DNA of 41,923 bases from an uncultured Prevotella sp. (GTDB lineage: Bacteria > Bacteroidota > Bacteroidia > Bacteroidales > Bacteroidaceae). Of this stretch, positions 35,401 to 41,053 are shown piece after piece; within the stretch, counting starts at the first letter, position 1; every line of letters starts with the position of its first letter. The stretch covers positions 1-41,923 of the forward strand of contig CAMHLV010000022.1 in the NCBI GenBank assembly GCA_946186115.1, written 5' to 3'. Made by a program: the position numbers and the translations under genes. The notes under the pieces are model-generated. The model saw only the letters and a list, made by a program, of their open reading frames with translations, had not been told where the DNA came from and made no database searches.

Positions 35401-38400
35401 CCTTGCCGGTTACAACGGAGTGAGCGTTCTGCCACGAGGTGATATACACATGGTAGGGGTCGCCGTTGGGACTGACCAAGAACCACGGCCAGCGGGTACG
35501 GGTAGACGCACCGTCATCCTTCTGTTTCTGATAGCGGGCATCGTCATAGACATATATCGGACCGTCGCCATTGGTGTAGGGATATACAAACGAACCGCTC
35601 GGTGTAGCCACACTTTCCCGCCTGTCGCTACCGTTCTCGGAGTAATAGGCGGCATCGGTCTTGAACTTCAGCAGATACATCTTGCCAAACTTCGAGGCAT
35701 CGCGTACCAGCGTACTCTCAGAAGCAGAACGCGCCTTGCGCATCTGCATCAGCGAGCTGGCATCGCCGTTCAGGCTGCTGAACTTGTTACCATTCAAATC
35801 AATAGCATCGCTGACTTCATAGCCCACATAGATGGTGGTGCCTGTGTAGGTGTTCCAGTCCACCAGGTTTTCGTTATTGGCTGCATGTGCACTGGTCTTA
35901 CCGGCAGCGGTTCCTTCGTAATACTTATAGGTCGTTACGAGCGGACTGCGGTAGGCATTGTCAAACGGGTCTCCGTTGCGGTTGGTCAGGTCGTTAACAG
36001 TCGTAATACGGCTTGCCGGAACACTGGCTTCAGTCAGCAGTTCGTTGCCGCCCTTATCGATAAGTGTCAGCGTGTAGCTGTTGTTTCTTGGCTCCAATTG
36101 CTTCACGGTGGCAATAATCTCCACCACGTCACCGTCGCCACCTGCCGTTGTCTCAGCAGTAGAATACTGGTCTTCGTCGTCAACAACGGCATGGGCACGG
36201 AAGTTGAATGTTCCTTCGGCTACCGGCGTGAATTCGTAGGTTACTGTGACGGTCTTGGTCGTAGCATCCTTTTCGGCAACACCGGCTACGTCAGAGCCTG
36301 CGTATGCCGTACCGACTGGTGTCCATACTCCTTCCACCTCCTGCTCAATCACGAGGCTGCTCACGCGGTCGGTACCCGATGGCGAAGGCGTTGCTGTAGC
36401 TGTCAACGTTATAGCCTCATCTACATAATATGGAGCAGCATCTGCTGTTAGCGATACTTTCGTGATGTCGGTGGTGGTCTTCTCGGTGAGTCCTATTGAC
36501 TGGTTTCCTCCTGCCACTTTTGCCAGGTTGGCATTGTTGGGCGTGGAGGAATTATAGCTGATGTAAAGCGGATTGGCAGAAGATGTATTCTCGCCGTTAT
36601 ATGATGCTCGCAGTCTGAAGAAGGGATACATATTATTTTGGCTCAAACCATCCGTCATCTCCCACGTTACATTATTGTCTTCAGTGTCAGGCAAGAGGTA
36701 AGTTTGGGCATCAATGTCGGTAGCCGTCTTTGATACTCCCAGATAATAGCCGTCACCATGATGCATATTGATGATTTTCAGGTTGTAGGGTGTTCCCTTG
36801 AAAGCCCAGTAGTACTCTTTATGACTGGAATCATAGTCACTTGTGGCAAGATTAGTTCCATTACAGTTTTGCAATGGCTGGTTTATATCCGAATTAGCCT
36901 TGAGGAACCACGAGTATTTGCTATCCGCAGGATTCAACCTTACGGAGTACCAATAGACGGTTCCTCCGTTGGAAGGATATAGGTGGAAGGGCTGTTTGGT
37001 ATCGCTGAACGTACCAGAACCCCAAACCTCATCGAGGGTGTAGGTGACGTAGATATTACCGCCATTGTTTTCTATCTTTGTGGCATCTGGAGCAGAGCCA
37101 GAGCTGACGGCATCGGTAGTAGCGGCATCGTACCACCACTTATGCTTGCTGGTGTAGGAGCGATAGAGATTGAAGGGGGTATAGTAGCTGGTTCCGTTGT
37201 CTGTTCCGTCGCTTGGCATGGTTGCTCCGCTCTTGAAGTACCCCTGAAGCGTACATTCCACTTCTTTGGCGTCATTCAGAATGTTGATGTTGATGGCGGG
37301 TAATTCCTTAATATAGAGTTTGCCATTTGTGTTCCAGTTGTTATCATTGTTGATACGCCAGTAGTTGTTCCATTGGTACATCGTTCGCTTATTGGCAACG
37401 CCGTCGTCTGTCAAGTCGGTCTTGTACATCAGACGATAGTAGTCAGCAGAGGTATCAACGTTTCCACCGTTTTTGTCTGCCCAATATAGCAGACAATAAG
37501 TCTCAGCAGATGCTTCCTCGTCCACATCGTACAATATTTGATTATTGGATGCATTAGAACTTTGATAGAAGCCGTAAGCCTTGTTTTTCAGTTTGATATT
37601 GTAGGGGTCAGTACCTAACTCCCACATATAACTGTTGTCAAGGAAAGGCAGCGTAGTGGGCGATATGTTGCCGTGTTGTACGTAGGGACCGGTGGAATAA
37701 CCTATTCGTGTGGCATTGGTTCCCTCAACATCATATTGTTGATTTTGGACGCTATAGGCATTATGCCAAGATTTTTGGGTGTTGTGTGAATTACCTGCGT
37801 TCTGTATCACATGCATATACCTGCCATTCGCCCAGATGGCATGCACCTTGCCTTCCGCCATCTTTGTGGCATCAACATCGTAGCCGACATAGACTGTTGA
37901 CTGAATCCAGTCATCGGTGGAGGTAAGGTTGCTGCCGCTATTGGCTTGCGCCTCGGCAATGGTGTTGTAGTATTTGTAGTTCTGAGCAAACGGGCTGCGG
38001 TAAGCATCGGGCAGCGGGTCGGTCTGTGCCGGGGAACCCGGATTAGCGATGGTTGCCGACATGGCGATGTTGCCGCTCTTGTCGACGATGTTCAGCGTAT
38101 AGTTGGTGATGCTTGTCGCTGTCAGGGTGATGAGTTCCGACGTGGTGGTGCCTGCGCTGTTGGTGGACTGTGCTACGAAGTAGGAAGTACCGTCAGCAGT
38201 GGGTGTAAAGGCGTAGGTAACGCTCGTCGTTCCCGTGGCAAGGGCTGCGCCCGTAGGTGTTCCCTCCGAGTCGGCAGCATAGATAGCGGTGGTGAGACCA
38301 CTGCCACCGTTGGGCACGGCCGTAGCGGTGAGCGTGGCGGTGGTGCCGGTCTTGACGGTGGCCGCTGCCGTAGACTTCGTGAAGGTCATCGTAGGCACGG

Positions 38401-40501
38401 CTGCTGCCAGGTCGGCAGTCTTGATGATATAGACATAGTCAATCCATCGGTTGCCTTTCTCTGGATGGTCGTTGGTGTAGTCGGAAGTGATGGTGACGGG
38501 GGTGTTGTCAACAGTGATGTCGAACTCGTCGGTGGTGAACTCCGTGACGGTTTGCTCGTTAGCGGTACTGGTGCTGATGGCATATACCGAGGAACCGCCG
38601 ACGCAGACGTTATAGTTGGTGTCACCTGTGCTGCTGTTGCCGTAGCCTATCACCATCTTGTACTTACCGCGCGGCAAACTGTTGGTGACAGTGGCGGGGG
38701 TGCCGCTGACGATGCAGCCGCCCATGCCCATCGACGAGGTTTTCATGGCGTAGTAGCGGCCGTCGCTGTTATTGGTGTTGTCGAAGTCGCAACCCACAAC
38801 GGCGGTGCCGCTGAGGTCCTCGCCCTCAGCATAGAGCACGACGGTGCCAGTGACAGCCTTTTCGGTATAGGCCACGGTAGTCGTCGCGGTAGTACCCACG
38901 TACTTGGGGCCCGAGGCTTCTGCCGTGGTCTCATAGAGCTTGCCTTCGGCGGCAATATAGCGGGGCTTGGCATACAGCTTGGCCTCGGCGGCATCGGTCT
39001 TGATGGTGGCGATGGTGGGACCTGCTGCACCGTCGAGCGTTGAGCCGATGGTGTAGTGGTGGTCAGGTAGAGCATTGAGGCTTTCCACGTAGTCATTGTT
39101 ATCCCACAGCTGGTCGATGAGGTACTGCAGGTCGCGCTTGACGAACTCGTTCATCTGGTCGTCGCGGTAGATGGCCATCAGCTCGTTGATGTGTGTCTTG
39201 ATGCTGTTCTCCAGTCCGATGTTCATGGTGTAGCCAATACCCGTCCCACCATCGATTTTGTAACCTCCGGTAACGGGAACGGTCTTGCCATCTGCTGTGG
39301 AGAAGGTCGGTGCTCCTGTTCCTGTAAGTCCGGGGATGTTGAGTGTCAGTTCTCGGTACTGATTCTTTTTATAGGTAGGCACCTGCACGTCGAAGGTCAG
39401 CTTGCCGTCTGTAAAGGTGGCATCACCTATCTTCACCTTATTATATATATGGTAGTATTCCCATACCTCGTCGGCACTGGCCACCCAAGCGTTGTCCTTG
39501 ACGTTGGCGGCTGTGCGCAGGTGCTGCTTAATCTCGTCGCCCAGTCCGTGGGTACCGCCGATAATCATTCTGGTGCCGTCGGCAGCATCGACAGCAGCCT
39601 TCCATGCACTCTCATTACCTTGGAAGAAGGTGCGGGCATAGCCGCCCGTGGGCTTGCTGCTGAAGGTGGTGGGCATGTTCTGGATGCCACTGGCTGACCA
39701 GTCGGTGCGGCTGTTGGTCCATGACGTCAGCGTCTTGCTGTTGCCGGGATATTCGCTGGTGGGGTTCTGGAAGATGTTCCAGCAGATGCCGTCGTTCTGT
39801 CGGCCTGCGTCGAGGTATTTGTGGTTGCCGTTAGGCTCGACCATCACCTTCAGGCCGATGCCCACAGCGTTGGTCCACGTCGTGTTGTTGGTGGTCATTG
39901 CCGACGAGATGGCACTGACAGACGAGATGTCATTGACATCGTGCTGGGCGAAGCTGAAGCCAGTGCGCAGCATCAGCTTGGCGTCGTTGGCATCAATGTG
40001 CGAGTAGTCGCTGCTGCCGTCCGACTTCAGCAGATACGGCATGATGGCTGAGGTCATGCGGTAGCGCTGCGTCTTGCCTACGTTGTCGGTGTAGGTCATC
40101 GGCTCGTAGTCGGCAACGTCCTGGCTCTCATGCTGCGTGTAGTACTTCTTGTAGGGAGCAGCCAGCAGCTTGCTGCCGCCGGGCTGGATGCCTAAGTCGA
40201 CGTTGTCGCTGACGTTGGGGTAGCCGTTCACCTCTGCCCAGTTGTTGGTCAGCTCGGTCTTGCCCATGTCGTCGCTGGTGATGACGAGCGGGAACGTCTT
40301 GTTGTACTTGACCCGTGCCATCTGCGGCGCTCCTTTTCCTGTGCCGCCGGCATTGGCATCGTAGCTTGTAGCGGGAATAGTGACGGTTATGGTCTCATAG
40401 CCTGTTACATCTGTCTGTGCAAATACATGGTTGGCACCCATCATAAACAAAAAGGTAACAATAAGTGCACAAAACCTTAAATAACTAGTGTTGCGTATCA
40501 T
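26438..40501 (-). CDS. Giant secreted repeat protein (4687 residues) with deacetylase-like head and type A-like sorting tail
   Basis: An intact 14-kb frame. Signal peptide about 1-28 (FCALIVTFLFMMGANHVFA then Q). Residues about 65-360 resemble a NodB-type polysaccharide deacetylase: FPLVITSDDMG (Asp77/Asp78), FAQHDVND near 186, GGTHGLGDEI near 318 and WVASADEVWEYYHIYN near 336-351. However, the second His of the usual H-x(3)-H metal motif is not evident, so it may be inactive. A CBM-like and an Ig-like segment follow (about 480-795). Twelve modules span about 800-4180, each with a G-x-P-Y-x-hydrophobic-x-hydrophobic-x-N motif; another Ig-like domain sits near 1350-1470. The end FDLQGRKLDQ then GLYIINGRKVVIK is the type A-like sorting signal of Prevotella. 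It is likely surface-exposed or released, possibly glycan-binding (inference). Confidence 0.9.
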   Translation of the reverse strand: MIRNTSYLRFCALIVTFLFMMGANHVFAQTDVTGYETITVTIPATSYDANAGGTGKGAPQMARVKYNKTFPLVITSDDMGKTELTNNWAEVNGYPNVSDNVDLGIQPGGSKLLAAPYKKYYTQHESQDVADYEPMTYTDNVGKTQRYRMTSAIMPYLLKSDGSSDYSHIDANDAKLMLRTGFSFAQHDVNDISSVSAISSAMTTNNTTWTNAVGIGLKVMVEPNGNHKYLDAGRQNDGICWNIFQNPTSEYPGNSKTLTSWTNSRTDWSASGIQNMPTTFSSKPTGGYARTFFQGNESAWKAAVDAADGTRMIIGGTHGLGDEIKQHLRTAANVKDNAWVASADEVWEYYHIYNKVKIGDATFTDGKLTFDVQVPTYKKNQYRELTLNIPGLTGTGAPTFSTADGKTVPVTGGYKIDGGTGIGYTMNIGLENSIKTHINELMAIYRDDQMNEFVKRDLQYLIDQLWDNNDYVESLNALPDHHYTIGSTLDGAAGPTIATIKTDAAEAKLYAKPRYIAAEGKLYETTAEASGPKYVGTTATTTVAYTEKAVTGTVVLYAEGEDLSGTAVVGCDFDNTNNSDGRYYAMKTSSMGMGGCIVSGTPATVTNSLPRGKYKMVIGYGNSSTGDTNYNVCVGGSSVYAISTSTANEQTVTEFTTDEFDITVDNTPVTITSDYTNDHPEKGNRWIDYVYIIKTADLAAAVPTMTFTKSTAAATVKTGTTATLTATAVPNGGSGLTTAIYAADSEGTPTGAALATGTTSVTYAFTPTADGTSYFVAQSTNSAGTTTSELITLTATSITNYTLNIVDKSGNIAMSATIANPGSPAQTDPLPDAYRSPFAQNYKYYNTIAEAQANSGSNLTSTDDWIQSTVYVGYDVDATKMAEGKVHAIWANGRYMHVIQNAGNSHNTQKSWHNAYSVQNQQYDVEGTNATRIGYSTGPYVQHGNISPTTLPFLDNSYMWELGTDPYNIKLKNKAYGFYQSSNASNNQILYDVDEEASAETYCLLYWADKNGGNVDTSADYYRLMYKTDLTDDGVANKRTMYQWNNYWRINNDNNWNTNGKLYIKELPAININILNDAKEVECTLQGYFKSGATMPSDGTDNGTSYYTPFNLYRSYTSKHKWWYDAATTDAVSSGSAPDATKIENNGGNIYVTYTLDEVWGSGTFSDTKQPFHLYPSNGGTVYWYSVRLNPADSKYSWFLKANSDINQPLQNCNGTNLATSDYDSSHKEYYWAFKGTPYNLKIINMHHGDGYYLGVSKTATDIDAQTYLLPDTEDNNVTWEMTDGLSQNNMYPFFRLRASYNGENTSSANPLYISYNSSTPNNANLAKVAGGNQSIGLTEKTTTDITKVSLTADAAPYYVDEAITLTATATPSPSGTDRVSSLVIEQEVEGVWTPVGTAYAGSDVAGVAEKDATTKTVTVTYEFTPVAEGTFNFRAHAVVDDEDQYSTAETTAGGDGDVVEIIATVKQLEPRNNSYTLTLIDKGGNELLTEASVPASRITTVNDLTNRNGDPFDNAYRSPLVTTYKYYEGTAAGKTSAHAANNENLVDWNTYTGTTIYVGYEVSDAIDLNGNKFSSLNGDASSLMQMRKARSASESTLVRDASKFGKMYLLKFKTDAAYYSENGSDRRESVATPSGSFVYPYTNGDGPIYVYDDARYQKQKDDGASTRTRWPWFLVSPNGDPYHVYITSWQNAHSVVTGKDANNKDVSTNYYSYLRTYYNSTTGTVVTNNVTDDPSTLDGSSNQILPTDYMILRGSGTDGLNYKLTTVATIYDGTTTERRTVTSLEQYWRNNPTAQLESGGEKNNTVVATDNATLKGFGWNNYSAYVNAAKWDGTNYDNGKPKKYLNDSHWFQTISLGDGSLDIVEANIDGVLVLLDNHGWEIMRKPIVAKDDPDYETVRTALRKYDSPMVKQYKFYSTRNVKHKVAGYHKYDINRQTDTVTPTTPLTDAADRVDKDKTITSLADYPESMKDGALTDLYVTYEVKDEYANSYTGAATEAATASSTFLLQQGSSYAKANDTAIESTSDASAADHWKLKPNFNIDAEMGYCYDGSGNNHNNELTQAALETLYYNGGTDSRNGFDPYNIQIQNATTNTYFTTNASTATLDGGIWSGDGSTLSLQTIATRISPTGSDSKTLAVTNATFMAVQDQYGNMRLMPRFQHEQVVDDFATLADPATLSAYDATNAQTTQLTTPVTYHIIDNSGNDALQMTVTSGIGLSVPDALKSPMVSEYQFHSTQAHASAAETRATGDLTVAQEDVYVSYTVDASKMAASKVYAIHSPSSKNYMHAVFQTGQTGSQQSYHYALRTQNQDVNYGSNDSFTANTVTTDNLPFVDDTYLWTLGDDPYHVTIANKALSSSQTVQLDSSKPTSPAVFAETANASTFCLLYWNSDISSPYCVFRYIDPAATPSTYTGETSQFYLLANSNQYQLDYVKGRDTHKFIVEELPEVNVNVVSAGGTVEYTLKGHYKADATVPAATATPYFLQRAYTGNHTYYYTLADAQSKENAMTAGSVPVAETMENNKTDGKYNIYVRYDLDANWNTSSLFKVSTTEDKHWYFLKGGYQNQNLYTTTEKKVNGSASVADNTAKWALSGTPYALRIENKANEGYMLGIAADATSASDLMVYNEGDYIFDWELRFINYNNLISQTPALMTCPVIMPQGAVSQESPCLYVEANGSSGVNWQNTPAAHFTFGDAQLVKLVIVDKSGGEAISEDVDAAAIAAANGDPLSAALRSPFATNFKYYDNATDAQNNSGENTVADLTAKLDQTVYVGYDVKTVEDGGLDFSGKTGYTIRANNKYLHAAYNPGDNHTTNRWLLDNQNKDYGGATGNSASITAKTFPIIDNTYVWLFEGDPYDLHLKNKSTGKYVLQSTNQNKNYQVYMPTNDDKSSYCLLYYTVGQGTYYALYNRDYSNYIYMNAGSDGGSWRLDPKRQEGQIYIAQPEQVNTNIVNPRSGEVECVLQTYYNDRYEAQSTIVPYYLLRSYTSDHTMYYTLADANEGTNAASTITYSSIADGDGDGVKDIYVGYTLDSGWKIPETSDGDSFDYLLRTSASASAGYWHSVKTARSDARYLKADNDSGVLRPDGTAPAVTEETETAAISVDDKCRLWAFEGSPYNLKLHNMGIKNKLLGVAHSEEKPAANNDPIKMVSPSADGVVYTWELVHPLNNSNNKTTPFIRLQKGLNGEVPLLYLSDYQPNPIPVTTGSQQGGGSQLVWTYLKHTTGTDIHFHLYDRDGNSMNLSAEADQQEQDADLMTAFLLPETGLARKFCTYEFYTSSDFAEEHKVTTVDREVSDIYVKWTGYTDDAPVFSTDVDNAQFYTMLGQYWIWVDSNDEIKYTNSGVDPNQKGVTTAGLHWSFVGTPYGLKIYNRGAKKYLKAASLASNATVSLTGDAAEATDWELTDMGDNANQMSFSCKADNSLKWSSATAIGTTVNSKTLNNIIIPLQVYKEDGIERVDSLGYMFNYPATDETKLTANMLTSGSYGNRIYKHAFCDYTLYSDDALTEIVPAEGISFFGGAGQQTRGIWATYTVNEEDFSLAYLMSASKSGTTYFYYKNSSNFMASENGTDATALKQTARNNEDKIYRWQLTGDPYNLQITNLSMEGIPLGDDVISYAQADENKLRLSNDVVNSVFEVIETADPSLDVAGETTWHVAFYLLPNESVSTRYTAGIDFYGGMLQSPFVYTNGAQPIDLTTAVLQHPLTWNVMLGGTNVATFSKPRVSEGVELTLDDMPESLRRHYLNYTGIYTEGECNGEPGSYTIPEYAVPDDDGGVNIYVKAEYTDDAPTFYDAVGTSTSDRWYMIHTGSNMLYAGDDGSIKAKWEKQVGETERNNEHYLWRLVGTPYGVKLYNKSTQTYFTFPSTTTGTALTLTAQGSTLDLLDGNTADMAAISYQDGDVRVFASQTPAVNAGNYANGSTEFLSTRGISGLTLTLNYGSSSLRPDKTALTTTLGYQSVGKSLLGVMPETWRRAFCDYTYKWNGTAVTTVTDAMADSSEPISITIDYEVSSPFDWSTATKDYTGKHWYYMVNNHRPSGEQGKMVYRDSSPKLRVSEALVQNKLYLNNYEWCVIGDPYGFKMLNHYDPDRKFSEYIRVMDYNDNHNDGLQLEQNDDNDDQNIFEMMPGTYSYNFWMHPVYSSTQLAEYAADSYSFVSQNYNGSAAIIPTGKKTMAYLKTNSSANLRLEILSDATLAEYVKYAGFVGALKYDVANSDALEVGGKTVDVADIKARVLDGMATDADKTMLHNIINDPANIEQMVQGYYRIVPFTQEGGSEHNYIRGYLDEDEKTNSSNMNSNLKVVDQETAEYMPATIFWFEGTTSDVGSYPRYFVRTQGLSLSGGALGDNAYKCRYEDLGAAITQLKISDTAASAYLSCTSNATEASTNQCFDEQAGQFKTRLYLQKVNNTNENEMAFKMKLSKGHNGTPLVEGNEAYGKLPYTYTSIYVPYDLQVVGGKDKDGNEVTADNSDMVPFIGVREHYYDKKTEGSDTYYDKGEYALVCHSIDMHQKKSDWANSKLNIPAATPVLFRSVRGMTEVTYTIPTDAPSTDDEELRITENSLEGTYVKKNDYREAIRIFGKESKVIDGTRYYTGRVGLFKRSSTTTKLTNNKIYYVEPERNVEPSQQTNNTRGVLFAFEETGEEVIPTGINNFKSVQEDTIFDLQGRKLDQVTKPGLYIINGRKVVIKKEK
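27965..38100 (-). repeat. Twelve-module intragenic repeat array of the giant gene
   Basis: The P-Y-motif codons recur at about 37595, 36782, 35450, 34246, 33460, 32709, 31932, 31149, 30407, 29719, 28965 and 28272 (plus-strand coordinates). Spacing is mostly 690-815 bp, with two longer gaps (about 1200 and 1330) in the region that carries the extra Ig-like domain and enlarged modules. Modules 1, 5 and 7 share VDKSG/IDNSG, an R/K-S-P and CLLYW/Y; modules 2, 6 and 8 share a VE-C/Y-x-L-Q/K block after N-x-N. Confidence 0.85.
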
Positions 40502-40543
40502 TTTTAGCAGTTATGTGTGTTGCAATTATTTGAATTTTGCGTG

Positions 40544-40551
40544 CAAAATTA
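40544..40551 (-). promoter_or_regulatory. Predicted promoter of the giant gene
   Basis: -7 box TAATTTTG followed by CA on the minus strand, with a TTG at 40571-40573 spaced 19 bp upstream as a -33 element. It lies about 43 bp before the ATG at 40501. Confidence 0.6.
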
Positions 40552-40625
40552 TTAAAAAAAATGGAATTTGCAAGATGTTTTGACATTTTTTACACTTACG
40601 GACACAAATAAAAACAATCAGTTTG

Positions 40626-40657
40626 TTTTGTATTTCTCTCGACTTTTCGTAACTTTG
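40626..40657 (+). promoter_or_regulatory. Well-formed promoter facing the recombinase, with no immediate gene
   Basis: -33 TTTTG (40626-40630), 19-bp spacer, -7 TAACTTTG (40650-40657): one of the best matches to the Bacteroidetes consensus in the window. The next gene starts nearly 400 bp downstream and has its own -7 box, so this may drive a long leader or a small RNA. Confidence 0.55.
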
Positions 40658-41023
40658 TAAGAATTCTCAGCTTTTTCTTGGTATAAAGGCAGTCTGGGGA
40701 ATTGAGGGAAAATAGGGTTACGAATTGGAAACCGTACTATTTCAACGAATATCAAGGTTGTTGGGAATGATGAGGTTGTTACGAGCAAGATAGCGTAAAT
40801 CGCTGATATTGCGTTGGTTTGCGTTTATCTGCGCTTTTGGGATTCTTTCGGATTGGAAAGAATGTTGAGCCTGTTCCGTTACCTAAGTGTTACCTTGGTT
40901 TCTGCGTTTGGTAACTGGTAACACTTGGTAAAAACATGGAAGTCTGTACGAGATTTCCAACGTCTCGGAAAAACATACATATTCTGGCATATTTTGCACG
41001 ACAAGGGACGCTCTGAGATAGTT
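40658..41023 (+). other. Non-coding leader/intergenic region with hairpins
   Basis: 366 bp without a credible gene: only a 19-codon frame from 40863, which I take as chance. It holds an 8-bp hairpin ATTCTTTC/GAAAGAAT (40842-40863), a bulged 15-bp inverted repeat (40879-40931) and a small CGAGA/TCTCG repeat near 40958-40977. It may be a structured leader, a small RNA or the end of an integrated element. Confidence 0.45.
40879..40931. repeat. Bulged inverted repeat with GGTAA units upstream of the recombinase
   Basis: TTACCTAAGTGTTACC (40879-40894) pairs with GGTAACACTTGGTAA (40917-40931) apart from one bulged T; the central 10 bp are perfect. An additional GGTAAC lies in the loop, giving three tandem TGGTAA units at seven- to ten-base spacing on the right. 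This looks like a protein-binding cluster, for instance arm-type sites for the recombinase or an excision factor. Confidence 0.55.
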
Positions 41024-41031
41024 TAACTTTG
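41024..41031 (+). promoter_or_regulatory. Predicted -7 box for the recombinase gene
   Basis: TAACTTTG followed by CA, 22 bp before the ATG at 41054. Confidence 0.55.
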
Positions 41032-41053
41032 CACCCAAAAACTCAGAAGCGTA

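Noticed and set aside
27242..40051. Many long plus-strand frames opposite the giant gene (for example 37946-39043 and 35420-36451)
   Set aside because: They lie wholly antisense to a continuous 4687-codon frame with clear protein repeats, show low-complexity composition and contain no recognisable domain. They are shadows of codon use.
40863..40922. A 19-codon frame upstream of the recombinase
   Set aside because: Too short, overlaps the inverted repeat and has no initiation signal.
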